Part shown: one piece after another, positions 9,655-20,265 of the stretch | Layout of the letters: every line of letters begins with the position of its first letter | Numbering within the stretch: the stretch's first letter is position 1 | From: Caulobacter vibrioides OR37 | GTDB taxonomy: Bacteria > Pseudomonadota > Alphaproteobacteria > Caulobacterales > Caulobacteraceae | Assembly (NCBI RefSeq): GCF_000372645.1 | Contig: NZ_APMP01000012.1 | Location: 1 to 64,000, forward strand | Length of the DNA stretch: 64,000 bases | Reading direction: 5' to 3' | Notes under the pieces: model-generated | What the model was told of the DNA's origin: nothing | What the model saw: only the letters and a program-made list of their open reading frames with translations | Database searches by the model: none | Program-made: the position numbers and the translations under genes

Positions 9655-10182
9655 TTAAGCTTTGGTAATGGAGCGCGCGTCGCGACCGATCGCGGCGGCG
9701 GCGGCGAGACCTTGGGCCGTCTCGCCGAGGACCGGATGCACCCAGGCCGGGGCCAGTTCGGCCAACGGCCCCATGACGAACAGGCGCTCGTGGGCGCGCG
9801 GATGGGGCGTCACCAGCGCGCCGTTCAAAACGGTCCGGCCGTGAGCGATCAGATCCAGATCGAGCGTTCGCGGCGCGTTCGCCTCTCCCCTCGCCCGCCC
9901 GAACCGCGCCTCGATCGCGTGCAGCGCCGCCAGGGTCCGGACCGGCGAAAGGTCCGTGGCGACGATCGCCACGCCGTTCAGATAGTCCGGGCCGGTGGGA
10001 TCGGGCCAGGCCGCCGACGTCCACCAGGAGGAACGCGCCGTCACCTCCAGGCCAAACTCCGGAAAGGTCTCCAGGGCCGCTTCCAACAAGCGCTCGCGAC
10101 TCGTATAGGGTCCGGGCAGATTGCCGCCGAGCGCCACGATCACGGCCTCGTCCAAGTCATTTCGAGCGACGATATTTTTCAA
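9655..10182 (-). CDS. folK: 2-amino-4-hydroxy-6-hydroxymethyldihydropteridine pyrophosphokinase
   Basis: Pyrophosphorylates the pterin precursor in folate synthesis. Family motifs are VALGGNLPGP near the start, RFGRARGEANAPRTLDLDLI in the middle, and TPHPRAHERLFV. The start is uncertain: a TTG at 10182 gives 175 residues, while another TTG at 10155 (LDEAVIVALGGN) would leave a more typical N-terminus and a wider gap to the divergent gene at 10194. The first choice leaves only 11 bases between the two start codons. Confidence 0.92.
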   Translation of the reverse strand: MKNIVARNDLDEAVIVALGGNLPGPYTSRERLLEAALETFPEFGLEVTARSSWWTSAAWPDPTGPDYLNGVAIVATDLSPVRTLAALHAIEARFGRARGEANAPRTLDLDLIAHGRTVLNGALVTPHPRAHERLFVMGPLAELAPAWVHPVLGETAQGLAAAAAIGRDARSITKA

Positions 10183-10193
10183 GGGATTACCGC

Positions 10194-10790
10194 GTGACCT
10201 TCTACCCGACCGACCGCCTGGCGCTGTTCATCGACGGCGCCAACCTCTACTCCGCCGCCCGCGCCCTGGGCTTCGACATCGACTACCGCAAGCTGCTCGA
10301 CGAGTTCAAAAAGCGCGGCGTCCTGATCAGGGCCTACTACTACACCGCCATCGCCGAGAACGACGACTACTCGCCGATCCGCCCGCTGGTCGACTGGCTG
10401 GACTACAACGGCTTCACCCTGGTGACCAAGCCGGCGCGCGAGTTCACCGACAGCCAGGGCCGCAAGCGCTGGCGCGGCGACATGGACATCGAGATCGCCG
10501 TCGACATGCTGCAGATGGCCGAAGCCGCCGATCACCTGGTGCTGTTCTCCGGCGACGGCGACTTCCGCGCCCTGGTCGAGGCGGTCCAGCGCAAGGGCCG
10601 CCGCGTCACTGTGGTCTCGACGATGAAGAGCCAGCCGCCGATGACCAGCGACGACCTGCGCCGCCAAGCCGACAACTTCGTCGACCTCGCCGACCTGGGC
10701 CAGATCATCGGCCGTCCGCAGCGCGTTCAACCGCGTCAGGTCGTCGACAGCCGCACCCCGGCCGAGCGCGACGCGGACGACGAGTACTAA
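10194..10790 (+). CDS. NYN domain (LabA/DUF88-like) putative ribonuclease
   Basis: PIN-like NYN fold proteins are putative RNases. The 198-residue product begins at GTG with FYPTDRLALFIDGANLY, giving the first conserved aspartate in FIDGAN. Further acidic residues are in RGDMDIEIAVDM and in LFSGDGDFRALV, the three clusters expected to bind metal. A basic and acidic tail follows. It is followed after 3 bases by the uracil-DNA glycosylase gene, suggesting co-transcription. The target RNA is unknown. Confidence 0.88.
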   Translation: MTFYPTDRLALFIDGANLYSAARALGFDIDYRKLLDEFKKRGVLIRAYYYTAIAENDDYSPIRPLVDWLDYNGFTLVTKPAREFTDSQGRKRWRGDMDIEIAVDMLQMAEAADHLVLFSGDGDFRALVEAVQRKGRRVTVVSTMKSQPPMTSDDLRRQADNFVDLADLGQIIGRPQRVQPRQVVDSRTPAERDADDEY

Positions 10791-10793
10791 AGC

Positions 10794-11471
10794 ATGGCGC
10801 AAGCGTCCAACATCGCCGGCGAGGCCGTCCCAAACCCCGCCGAGCCGCCGCGCGACTGTCCGCTGTGCCCGCGCCTGGTGGCCTATCGCCGCGAGAACCA
10901 GGCGCTCTATCCGGACTATTTCAACGGGCCGGCGCCGTCGTTTGGCGACAAGGACGCGCGGCTGCTGGTCGTGGGCCTGGCGCCCGGACGCAAGGGCGCC
11001 AACCGCACGGGCCGACCGTTCACCGGCGACTATGCCGGGACCCTGCTCTACGAAACCCTGATCAAGTACGGCTTCGCCACCGGCCGGTTCGAGGCGCGTC
11101 CCGATGACAGCCTGCGACTGGTCGGCGCGGCCGTGACCAACGCCGTCCGCTGCGCCCCGCCCGGCAACAAGCCCGAGACTTTGGAAGAGAACACCTGCCG
11201 CCCGTTCCTGAAGGCGCGGCTTGAGATGTTCCCGCACCTGAAGGCCATCGTCACCCTGGGCGACGTCTCGCGGCGCAACGTGCTGAAAACGCTGGGCCTG
11301 AAGGCCTCGGCGGGGATTCCAGGCCATGGCTCGGAATTTCAGGCCGGCCCCTACCGGATCTTCAACAGCTACCATTGCTCGCGCCTGAACACGAACACGG
11401 GCCGCCTGACGACGCCGATGTTCGAGGCCCTGTTCGAGCGGGTGAAAGCCTATCTCGACGAGACGGCTTAG
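10794..11471 (+). CDS. Uracil-DNA glycosylase, family 5 (UdgB-like)
   Basis: Removes uracil and some other deaminated bases from DNA. The 225-residue protein has four cysteines spaced as in the 4Fe-4S members (DCPLCPRL, RCAPPG, TCRPF). Motif 1 is GLAPGRKGANRTGRPFTGD, characteristic of family 5 rather than family 4, which has GEAPG. A late FNSYHCSRLNTNTGRLT corresponds to motif 2. It is probably co-transcribed with the NYN gene. Its TAG stop is the first three bases of a palindromic repeat. Confidence 0.93.
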   Translation: MAQASNIAGEAVPNPAEPPRDCPLCPRLVAYRRENQALYPDYFNGPAPSFGDKDARLLVVGLAPGRKGANRTGRPFTGDYAGTLLYETLIKYGFATGRFEARPDDSLRLVGAAVTNAVRCAPPGNKPETLEENTCRPFLKARLEMFPHLKAIVTLGDVSRRNVLKTLGLKASAGIPGHGSEFQAGPYRIFNSYHCSRLNTNTGRLTTPMFEALFERVKAYLDETA

Positions 11472-11517
11472 AGCCTTATCCGCCGAAACCGCTCACACTT
11501 TCGGCTATCACGCTCTA
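11469..11517. repeat. TAG-ended palindromic repeat, internally deleted copy (copy 1)
   Basis: Forty-nine bases beginning TAGAGCCTTATCCGC and ending GGCTATCACGCTCTA. Compared with the full element in reverse orientation, the middle (about 65 bases) is missing, and the junction lies at a CCGC present on both sides, which suggests deletion by short homology. The two ends provide the TAG stops of both convergent neighbours, the glycosylase (11469-11471) and the lactonase (11515-11517). Confidence 0.85.
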
Positions 11518-12570
11518 GGCTCGACTGGTCAGACCGTGCGTCCTGGTGCGCACCCGCGCCAGGATGTGATTGGACGTCAGATAGAGCATCCGGCCGTCGT
11601 CACCGAACGCGCAGTTGGCCACCGTCCCGCCGGTCTCGATGACGCCCAGCAACTCGGCGCTCGGGGTCAGGATCATCAGGCCGCCAGGTCCGGACGCGAA
11701 CAGACGTCCGTCGACATCGACCTTCATGCCGTCGGGCAGGCCCGGCCCGCCGGCCTTCACGAGCTCGGCGGCGTCGAAGAACACTTCCGAGGCGTTGGGC
11801 AGGCCGTCGAACCCCAGGTCGTAGGCCATGATCACCGGCCGGTTGGGATCCGACACCGAGACGTACAGCCGCTTGCCGTCGGGCGACAAGGCGATCCCGT
11901 TCGGGAAGGTCAGGGTGTCGTCGACCAGCATGACCCGGCCGTCGGGCCGCAGCAGATAGACGCCGTTGAAGGCCATCTCCTTGGCGGGCGAGGCGTCCAG
12001 ACCCTCCAGGCCGTAGGGCGGATCGGTGAAATAGATCGCGCCGCGCAGCGGACCGTCGCGCATCTCCACCAGGTCGTTGGGGCTGTTGAACTTCTTGCCG
12101 CCATAGGCGCTGGCCAGAACCGTCTTGCGCTTGGTCAGCGGGTCGACCTTGGCCAGGCCGCGATTGCCGCAGTCGGCGATCACCAGGTCGCCGGAAACGG
12201 TGACGATCGCGCCGTTCGAGCCGGCTTCGCGGAAGATCCGAGTGGGCGGGCCGTCATAGCCCGACGGCTTCAGGAAGACCTCTTTCCCGCCCTTGGCGCT
12301 CCAGCGGTACATCGTGTTGCCCGGCACATCGGAAAACAGCAGATAGCCGCCCTCCCGGACCCAGGTCGGCCCCTCGGCCCAGGTGATCCCGTCGGCCAGC
12401 TGTTCGATCACCGCGTCGGGCGGAATGATCCCGTCCAGCTTAGGCGACAGACGACGGACGCGACCGATCGCCGGATAGACCGGCGCGTCGGCCTGGGCGA
12501 ACGCCTGTCGGCCGATCAGGGCCGCGCCGGCCCCTACCACGGCGCCCAAGGCGGCTCGGCGTGTCGTCAT
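11515..12570 (-). CDS. SMP-30/gluconolactonase family protein, exported
   Basis: Predicted six-bladed beta-propeller lactonase or esterase of the SMP-30/Gnl type. It is exported, with MTTRRAALGAVVGAGAALIG resembling a Tat-type leader (TRRAALG) and cleavage near AFAQA. Family signatures include WAEGPTWVREGGYLLFSDVPGN, NSPNDLVEMRDG, FPNGIALSPDGKRLYV and PDGMKVDVDGRLF, which hold the metal-binding Glu, Asn and Asp residues. Length is 351 residues. The stop is inside the repeat at 11469-11517. The sugar lactone it hydrolyses cannot be deduced. Confidence 0.9.
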   Translation of the reverse strand: MTTRRAALGAVVGAGAALIGRQAFAQADAPVYPAIGRVRRLSPKLDGIIPPDAVIEQLADGITWAEGPTWVREGGYLLFSDVPGNTMYRWSAKGGKEVFLKPSGYDGPPTRIFREAGSNGAIVTVSGDLVIADCGNRGLAKVDPLTKRKTVLASAYGGKKFNSPNDLVEMRDGPLRGAIYFTDPPYGLEGLDASPAKEMAFNGVYLLRPDGRVMLVDDTLTFPNGIALSPDGKRLYVSVSDPNRPVIMAYDLGFDGLPNASEVFFDAAELVKAGGPGLPDGMKVDVDGRLFASGPGGLMILTPSAELLGVIETGGTVANCAFGDDGRMLYLTSNHILARVRTRTHGLTSRA

Positions 12571-12638
12571 GGCGGTCTCCGGTTCCGGTGAAGCGCCCCA
12601 CAGACCATGACAACGATGTCATGGCAACGCGGGTTAGA

Positions 12639-14129
<1,491 letters not shown>

Positions 14130-14211
14130 CTTTAAGCGTCCTCCGCAGAAACTTTCGACGTCTCGCCGCGGCCGGCGGCGGCGTCCTGGTCCCGTTTAAG
14201 CATGTTTTCAT

Positions 14212-15378
14212 TTGAGCGCGGCAAGCTCATCCTCGTCGGGTCTTCGGGATTCGAGGAGGCGCGCCATCCAAGCCGTCGAGATCGCATCGCTCATGACGCT
14301 GGCTCGCAGCCGCGAGCCGGGCGATCGTGAACGCCTGTTGACGGGCATCATCGACCTTTGCGAGGCTAACCAGGCCAGCGGCCAGCCGGCTCACCCCGAT
14401 ATCCAGGCCCTGCTGAACTCCATCTTCATGACCCTGGTGGTCGAGGCCGAGCGCGACATCCGTCGCCGTCTTTCGGAACGCCTGGCCGACGCGGGTTGGG
14501 CCCCGCCGGCCCTGGTCAACATCATGGCGTTGGACGAGATCGAGATCGCCCGGCCGATCATCGCCCGCTGCTCTGTCCTGCAGGATCATGACCTGATCCG
14601 CCTGCTGGTGCAGGCCACGCTGGAGCACCAGATCGAAATCGCCCGACGGCCCAAGCTGCCGGCGCCGGTGGTCGAAGCGATCATCAGCCGCGACGAGCCG
14701 GCGGTGCTGACCGCCCTGGCCTCGAACGAGACCGCCGACATTTCGCCCGACGCCATGCGCCGGCTGGTGGGCCGGGCGCGCGAGGTCGTCGCCCTGCGCT
14801 CGCCCCTGGCCAAACATCCCCGCCTTTCCAGTGATCTGGCGGAACAGCTTTATGTGCTGGTCGGCCGGGCGCTGCGCGACGCCCTCACCGGGCGGTTTCA
14901 CCTCGATCCCGAGAAGATGCAGGCCGCGCTCGACGACGCGCTGCGCGCCGCCCATCGCGGCGAGGCCGACGGCGAGGCCGGCCCCGCCGATCCGGACGAG
15001 GATCGCGAGGAGATGGAGCGCCTGCTGATCGAGAAACTCGACTCGGCGGGACAGCTACGCCCAGGGTATCTCTTGCGCGTGCTGCGCGAGGGGCGATTGC
15101 AGCTCTTCGTCATGGCCCTGGCGCGGCTTGGCCGCTTTGAACCCGCCCAGATTCGACGCGCCATCGATGGCGGCCGCCCCGAACTGCTGGCCCTCGCCTG
15201 CTCGGCGGTGGCCATCGATCGCAGCGTCTTCCCGACCATCCTGGAGCATGTCCGCCAGCTGAACGGCGGCCGTCCAGGCGGCGGCGACGAGGGCCTGCGC
15301 CGCGCCGCCAGCGCCTTTGGCCCCTTCACGCCGGACATCGCCGGCATGGCGTTCCGCCAGGCCGTCGGACAGGCCTAA
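14212..15378 (+). CDS. DUF2336 domain protein
   Basis: Mostly helical 388-residue cytoplasmic protein of the alphaproteobacterial DUF2336 family, whose function is not established. The helix repeats (LVVEAERDIRRRLSERLADA, IARPIIARCSVLQDHDLIRLLV) resemble HEAT-like units. An acidic linker (GEADGEAGPADPDEDREEME) separates N- and C-terminal halves. The extended start is a TTG at 14212; an ATG at 14293 (MTLARSREPGDR) is a shorter alternative. nadK follows 42 bases later on the same strand. Confidence 0.8.
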   Translation: MSAASSSSSGLRDSRRRAIQAVEIASLMTLARSREPGDRERLLTGIIDLCEANQASGQPAHPDIQALLNSIFMTLVVEAERDIRRRLSERLADAGWAPPALVNIMALDEIEIARPIIARCSVLQDHDLIRLLVQATLEHQIEIARRPKLPAPVVEAIISRDEPAVLTALASNETADISPDAMRRLVGRAREVVALRSPLAKHPRLSSDLAEQLYVLVGRALRDALTGRFHLDPEKMQAALDDALRAAHRGEADGEAGPADPDEDREEMERLLIEKLDSAGQLRPGYLLRVLREGRLQLFVMALARLGRFEPAQIRRAIDGGRPELLALACSAVAIDRSVFPTILEHVRQLNGGRPGGGDEGLRRAASAFGPFTPDIAGMAFRQAVGQA

Positions 15379-15420
15379 TCAAGCTTTGACAAGGGCGGCG
15401 GCTTCCCGCCTCTTGGCGCC

Positions 15421-16203
15421 ATGTACCAGCCGCAACCGTTCGTGACCCGTCTGGCCTTCAAGTCCAGCGACCGCCCCGAGGCCATCGAGGCGAAGGACCG
15501 GCTGGCCGCCCGCTACGGCGACGTGGGCGAGGAGAACGCCCAGGTCATCGTCGCCCTGGGCGGCGACGGTTTCATGCTGGAAACCCTGCACGAGGCGATC
15601 GCCAGCCAGACGCCGATCTACGGCATGAACCGGGGCTCGGTCGGCTTTCTGATGAACGAGTATTCGGAGGACGATCTTCTGGAGCGGATCAACGCCGCCG
15701 AACGCGCGGTGATCCATCCGCTGGCCATGGTGGCGATCGATTCGCGGCGAACCCAGCATCGGGCCCTGGCGATCAACGAGGTCTCGCTGCTGCGCCAGAC
15801 CCGCCAGACCGCCAAGCTGCGCATCTCGATCGACGGCAAGGTGCGAATGGGCGAGTTGGTCTGCGACGGCGCCCTGCTGGCCACCCCGGCCGGCTCAACC
15901 GCCTACAACCTGTCGGCCCACGGGCCGATCATCCCGATCGACGGACAGGTTCTGGCGCTGACCCCCATCAGCGCCTTTCGCCCTCGCCGCTGGCGCGGCG
16001 CGCTGTTGCCGCAGTCGGCGCGCGTGACTTTCGAGGTGCTCGAGGCCGATAAGCGTCCGGTCAGCGCCGTGGCCGACAATTTCGAGGTCCGCGACGTCCT
16101 GGAGGTCCACATTTCCGAGGATCGCGGCACGTCGTTGTCGATGCTTTTCGACGCCGGCCGCAGCCTCGAAGAGCGGGTTCTAGCCGAACAATTCTCGGCC
16201 TGA
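15421..16203 (+). CDS. nadK: NAD kinase
   Basis: Phosphorylates NAD to NADP. The 260-residue protein has the diagnostic GGDG motif in [18 protein letters not shown], then [31 protein letters not shown] and [22 protein letters not shown], all characteristic of the family. The starting ATG gives [16 protein letters not shown]. The gene lies between the DUF2336 gene and the Hpt-like gene on the same strand. Confidence 0.95.
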   Translation: MYQPQPFVTRLAFKSSDRPEAIEAKDRLAARYGDVGEENAQVIVALGGDGFMLETLHEAIASQTPIYGMNRGSVGFLMNEYSEDDLLERINAAERAVIHPLAMVAIDSRRTQHRALAINEVSLLRQTRQTAKLRISIDGKVRMGELVCDGALLATPAGSTAYNLSAHGPIIPIDGQVLALTPISAFRPRRWRGALLPQSARVTFEVLEADKRPVSAVADNFEVRDVLEVHISEDRGTSLSMLFDAGRSLEERVLAEQFSA

Positions 16204-16318
16204 TGAAGACTTCCGGCGAGGCATGAGGCGTTAGGTCGCGGCAAGATCCCAGTCTCATTCAATATTAACGCCTGCTATGTTAGCCGTTACCCGACGATCC
16301 GCCGCTGGGGAGGCGCCC

Positions 16319-16807
16319 GTGACGAACAAGACGGCTGAAGTGATTCAGGTGCCGAATACGCTGAGACTGAAGGTCGGAGGGCGCGGCGGCATCGACATGG
16401 CCGCGGTCGCCAAGGCCGAGGCCGCTCTGAAGAGCCTCTCGGGCAACTTCGCCCAATGGCTTAACGACGAGATCGTGAAGCTGGACGCCGCGCGTCAGGC
16501 CGTTCGCGTCGAGGGCATGACCGCCCAGACGGTCGAGAGCCTGTATCTGCGCGCCCACGACCTGAAGGGCCTGGGCGCCACCTACGAGTTTCCGCTGATC
16601 ACGCGACTGGCCGCCTCGCTCTGCAAGCTGATCGACGACCCGAACACCCGCCTGAACGCCCCGATGTTCCTGGTGGACGCCCATATCGACGCGATCAAGG
16701 CCTGCGTCCGCGACGGCATCAAGGTCGACACCCACCCGGTGGGCAAGGCGCTGGTCACCGAGCTCGAGGCGCGCGTGGCGCAATATCTGGGATCGGCGAC
16801 GGCCTAA
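16319..16807 (+). CDS. Hpt (histidine phosphotransfer) domain protein
   Basis: Small phosphorelay-type protein of 162 residues. The motif RAHDLKGLGATYEFPLITRL holds the phosphorylatable histidine of the Hpt four-helix bundle in its usual HDLKG context. It starts at GTG 16319, preceded by a strong TGGGGAGG ribosome binding site; an upstream ATG at 16277 lacks one. No partner kinase is adjacent, so it probably serves a kinase encoded elsewhere. Confidence 0.85.
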   Translation: MTNKTAEVIQVPNTLRLKVGGRGGIDMAAVAKAEAALKSLSGNFAQWLNDEIVKLDAARQAVRVEGMTAQTVESLYLRAHDLKGLGATYEFPLITRLAASLCKLIDDPNTRLNAPMFLVDAHIDAIKACVRDGIKVDTHPVGKALVTELEARVAQYLGSATA

Positions 16808-16810
16808 CCT

Positions 16811-16924
16811 TAGAGCGTGATAGCCGAAAGTGTACGCGGTTTCGGCGGATATCACGCTCTAAATGTTTGATTTAGAGCCTTATTTTTCCGCTCGAATGAT
16901 TCCATTCGAGCGGATAAGGCTCTA
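16811..16924. repeat. TAG-ended palindromic repeat (copy 2)
   Basis: Full-length copy made of two palindromes. The first runs from TAGAGCGTGATA to TATCACGCTCTA. After ATGTTTGATT the second runs from TAGAGCCTTAT to ATAAGGCTCTA and contains ATGATTCCAT at its centre, which includes the GANTC site GATTC. It sits between convergent genes: the Hpt gene ends 3 bases before it, and the oxidase stop (16922-16924) is its last three bases. One internal variation (GTGTACGCGG in place of GTGTGAGCGG) is seen. Confidence 0.9.
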
Positions 16925-18322
16925 GGTCAGGCCCAGCAGCCCCCTTAGGTATGGGTTCAGCATCCGGCCTTCCGGGTCCAGGTCCTGGCGCACGGCCAGG
17001 AAATCCTTCCAGCGTGGATAGATCGCCGCGAGCTGCGACCCGTTCAGGCTGTGCAGCTTGCCCCAGTGCGGCCGACCGTCGTAGCGGCGGAAAATCGGCT
17101 CGATCAGCTCATAGAGAAAGCTGAAATCGTCACGATAATAGGCGTGGACGGCCACCGAGCCGCGCGGTCCGCCCTGGAACGGCGACAGCCAGGCGTCGTC
17201 CGGAGCGATGCGGCGAGTCTCGATCGGGAAGAAGACGTCGGGCCGCTCCTTCTCGATCACCCGCACGACCTCGGCCAGCGCCTTCAGCTGGTTCTCGACG
17301 GGCAGATGAAACTCCATCTCGTTGAAGCGCACCGGTCGTTCGGTCGACAGCAGCTTCCAGCCCTCGTCGACGGCGGTCTCGGGCTTGGCCGTCGACAGCA
17401 GCGCATGACCGGCGGCCTTCCGCAGAGGCGTGGCGAACCCCAGCAGATTGCGCAGCGCCCGCAGCGCTCGCAGCACCTCCGCGTCCTGGTCGGGACCGCG
17501 CGCCTGGACCGGATCGTCGGTCTCGTCGTGGCTGATATTGGCGGCCAGACCCGTGAAGGGCACGGCGTAAAACTCGAAATTGCGATGCTGGGCCCAACGC
17601 GCCTCGGCCTGGGCCAAGGCCTCCTCGAACGGCTCCAGCCAGACCCTGCGGCGCAGGCGGCGGTTGGCGCTGGTCTTGATCCTTACCTGGGTGATCACCC
17701 CCAGCGTCCCCAGCGAGACCCGGGCGGCCTGGAAGATCTCGGGGTTTCTGGCGGCGTCGGCGTCGATCACCCGCCCCGAGGGCGCGACCAGTCGCAGGGC
17801 CGTGACGTCGCCATGGATCGCGCGGATCGCGGCGCCAGTTCCGTGGGTGCCCGTGCCCAGGGCGCCGCCCAGCGACTGCTTGTTGATGTCGGGCAGGTTC
17901 GGAAGCGCCCGCCCCTTCTCGGCCAGCATCGGCCCCAAGGCGCCCAGGCGCGTGCCCGCGCGCACGATCGCCTCGTCGCCCTCCCAGCCGACGACGCCGG
18001 ACAGAGCGTCCAGCGAGACCAGGGTCCCGTCGGTCGGGGCCAGCGCGGTGAACGAATGCCCAGCCCCCACGGGCCGGATCGGCGCCTGTGCCGCCTTCAG
18101 GGCCGAGGCCAGCTCGGCGTCGTCCTTGGGCGCCAGGCGAGCGGCGGGATAGGCCTTCTGGATGCCCGACCAGTTGCGCCAGAGCAGCCGGCCGTGCGCA
18201 TCGACGGACGGCGGCGCGGGCGGCTCGGGCTTGTCCCCGGTGGCGATCGCATAACCCGCGCCGCCGGCCGCCACGACGGCGCCCACGCCGCCGCAGATCA
18301 GAGCTCCGCGCCTGGAGATCAT
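16922..18322 (-). CDS. Exported FAD-linked oxidoreductase, aldonolactone oxidase (ALO) type
   Basis: Flavoprotein of the vanillyl-alcohol-oxidase superfamily. I start at ATG 18322 (MISRRGALICGGVGAVVAAG), whose SRRGALI followed by a hydrophobic stretch is a Tat-type leader. A GTG 10 codons upstream is possible. The FAD-binding part has RPVGAGHSFTALAPTDGTLV, where the His of GAGHS is the usual covalent flavin site. Then comes QSLGGALGTGTHGTG. The C-terminal ALO domain ends with GRPHWGKLHS. Length is 466 residues. It starts 10 bases after a cytochrome c5-like lipoprotein gene, suggesting an electron-transfer partner rather than oxygen, which is inference. The substrate is unknown. Confidence 0.87.
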   Translation of the reverse strand: MISRRGALICGGVGAVVAAGGAGYAIATGDKPEPPAPPSVDAHGRLLWRNWSGIQKAYPAARLAPKDDAELASALKAAQAPIRPVGAGHSFTALAPTDGTLVSLDALSGVVGWEGDEAIVRAGTRLGALGPMLAEKGRALPNLPDINKQSLGGALGTGTHGTGAAIRAIHGDVTALRLVAPSGRVIDADAARNPEIFQAARVSLGTLGVITQVRIKTSANRRLRRRVWLEPFEEALAQAEARWAQHRNFEFYAVPFTGLAANISHDETDDPVQARGPDQDAEVLRALRALRNLLGFATPLRKAAGHALLSTAKPETAVDEGWKLLSTERPVRFNEMEFHLPVENQLKALAEVVRVIEKERPDVFFPIETRRIAPDDAWLSPFQGGPRGSVAVHAYYRDDFSFLYELIEPIFRRYDGRPHWGKLHSLNGSQLAAIYPRWKDFLAVRQDLDPEGRMLNPYLRGLLGLT

Positions 18323-18332
18323 GTCGCCCGCC

Positions 18333-18695
18333 CTATTTCGCGGGATCTTCACGCCCCGCCATGAAGCGTATCAGAGCCTTGAAATCGTCCGGCGCGCAAG
18401 CCGCGCACTGGCCGCCGGCCGGCATGGCGTTGAAGCCCTGGATGGCGTGGTCCAGCAGCACGGCCTCGCCGCGCTTGTAGCGCCCATCCCAGGCGGCGCG
18501 GTCGTGGACCAGCGGCGCTCCCGTCCCGGCCACGGCATGGCAGGCGTGGCACGAGGTCTCGTAGAGGCCCGCCAGATGCGCGTCGGCCGGCCGCAGCGCC
18601 AGCGCTTCCGCCGGCGTCGGCGGCGGAGCGGCCTTGGGTCCGCAAGCGGAAAGAACCAGGGCGAACGCGGCCGGAACGATCGCCCGGCGCATCAT
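18333..18695 (-). CDS. Cytochrome c5-like lipoprotein
   Basis: 120-residue exported monohaem cytochrome. The leader [20 protein letters not shown] ends in a lipobox (LSAC), so the mature protein is probably lipid-anchored. Haem attachment is [10 protein letters not shown]. The axial methionine is in FNAMPAGG, followed by QCAAC, the disulfide pair typical of cytochrome c5. Its start ATG overlaps the folD stop by 4 bases, and the flavoprotein gene follows after 10 bases. Confidence 0.9.
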   Translation of the reverse strand: MMRRAIVPAAFALVLSACGPKAAPPPTPAEALALRPADAHLAGLYETSCHACHAVAGTGAPLVHDRAAWDGRYKRGEAVLLDHAIQGFNAMPAGGQCAACAPDDFKALIRFMAGREDPAK

Positions 18696-19585
18696 TCGAT
18701 TCCCGACAGGCGCTTGGCGGCCGTGACGGTATTGGCCAGCAGGCAGGCGATGGTCATCGGCCCGACCCCGCCCGGCACCGGCGTGATCGCGCCGGCCACT
18801 TCGCGCACCTCGTCGAAGGCGACATCGCCGACCAGACGGGTCTTGCCCGCCGCCGCGGCTTCCGGATCGCGGGCCGGGAAGCGGGTGATGCCGACATCGA
18901 TGACCACGGCCCCCGGCTTGATCCAATCGGCCTTGACCATCTCGGCCCGACCGACGGCGGCCACGACGATATCGGCTCGGCGCACGATCGACGGCAGGTC
19001 CTGGCTGCGCGAGTGGGCGATGGTCACCGTGCAGTCGGCGGCCAGCAGCATCTGGGCCATCGGCTTGCCCATCAGGTTCGAGCGGCCGATCACCACGGCG
19101 TTCTTGCCCTTCAGATCGCCGACCACGTCCTTCAGCAGCATCATGCAGCCCAGCGGCGTGCAGGGCGTCAGGGCCGGAAGGCCGCTGGCCAGGCGCCCGG
19201 CGTTGGTGACGGTGAGGCCATCGACGTCCTTGTCGGGCGACAGGGCCGCCACGACGTCCGTCTGGTTGATGTGCGCCGGCACGGGGAACTGGACCAGCAC
19301 GCCATGGATCTTGGGATCCGCGTTCAGCTTGGCCACCACCTCCAGCAGCGCCTCTTGGGTCGTCTCGGCCGGCAGGCGGTGGGTTTCGGAATACATGCCG
19401 GCGGCCTCGGTCTGCTCGCCCTTGTTGCGCACATAGACCTGGCTGGCGGGGTCCTCGCCGACCAGCACCACGGCCAGGCCGGGCGTCAGGCCGTGCTGCG
19501 CCTTCAGCCGCGCCACCTCCGCGGCGACCTTCGCCCGCAGATCGGCCGCGAAGGCCTTGCCGTCGATCAGTTTGCCCAGGGCCAT
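18692..19585 (-). CDS. folD: Methylenetetrahydrofolate dehydrogenase/cyclohydrolase
   Basis: Bifunctional one-carbon enzyme converting methylene-THF to formyl-THF. The product of 297 residues starts [16 protein letters not shown], where family similarity begins; 17 codons upstream are not conserved. It shows [17 protein letters not shown] with the catalytic lysine, PLPA-equivalent [21 protein letters not shown], and [18 protein letters not shown] for the cofactor. Overlap with the cytochrome gene suggests an operon, though the functions are not obviously linked. Confidence 0.96.
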   Translation of the reverse strand: MALGKLIDGKAFAADLRAKVAAEVARLKAQHGLTPGLAVVLVGEDPASQVYVRNKGEQTEAAGMYSETHRLPAETTQEALLEVVAKLNADPKIHGVLVQFPVPAHINQTDVVAALSPDKDVDGLTVTNAGRLASGLPALTPCTPLGCMMLLKDVVGDLKGKNAVVIGRSNLMGKPMAQMLLAADCTVTIAHSRSQDLPSIVRRADIVVAAVGRAEMVKADWIKPGAVVIDVGITRFPARDPEAAAAGKTRLVGDVAFDEVREVAGAITPVPGGVGPMTIACLLANTVTAAKRLSGIE

Positions 19586-19708
19586 CGGAGTTCTCCTGCT
19601 CGGCCCGTCCCTAACGGCTGACGGAAAGACTCGCAACGCTCGACCACCTTGCCGTCCGCCCCGGCAAACGGCATAAGCGCTGACCTCGGGTCATCGACCC
19701 GCCCAAAG

Positions 19709-19783
<75 letters not shown>

Positions 19784-19803
19784 CTTTACTTCAGGCGAGC
19801 GCG

Positions 19804-20265
19804 ATGACCGCCACCCTCTTCATCGACGCCGACGCCTGCCCCGTGAAGGACGAGGCCTACAAGGTCGCGGCCCGGCATGGCTTCAAGACCTTCGTGGTGT
19901 CCAACAGCTGGATCCGCGTGCCCCAAACGCCCGTGATCGAGCAGATCGTGGTCGACGCCGGCCCGGACGTCGCCGACGACTGGATCGCCGAGCGTGTTGG
20001 CCCCGGCGACGTGGTGGTGACCAACGACATCCCCCTGGCCGACCGCGTGCTGAAGGCCGGCGGCGCGGCCGTGGCGCCGAACGGACGCGTGTTCAGCCAC
20101 GACATGATCGGCTCGGCCCTGGCCTCGCGCTCGATCGGCGAGCACCTGCGCTCGATGGGCGAGGTCACCAAGGGCCCCGCCGCCTTCGCCAACGCCGATC
20201 GCTCGCGGTTCCTACAGGCCCTGGATCAACTGGTGGTCAAGGCCAAGCGGGTCGTCGCCAAATGA
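19804..20265 (+). CDS. UPF0178 (YaiI/YqxD, DUF188) family protein
   Basis: 153-residue protein of a widely conserved family with a PIN-like/NYN-like fold and no established reaction. The hallmark N-terminus MTATLFIDADACPVKDEAYK is present, with acidic residues in DIPLADRVL and in DADAC that could bind metal. It starts 20 bases after the tRNA and overlaps arfB by 4 bases (ATGA), so it is translationally linked to a ribosome-rescue gene. Confidence 0.92.
   Translation: MTATLFIDADACPVKDEAYKVAARHGFKTFVVSNSWIRVPQTPVIEQIVVDAGPDVADDWIAERVGPGDVVVTNDIPLADRVLKAGGAAVAPNGRVFSHDMIGSALASRSIGEHLRSMGEVTKGPAAFANADRSRFLQALDQLVVKAKRVVAK

Noticed and set aside
7460..9658. 732-residue open frame opposite the M13 peptidase
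   Set aside because: No motifs, composition typical of antisense frames, and the opposite strand has a complete peptidase with zinc site and signal peptide.
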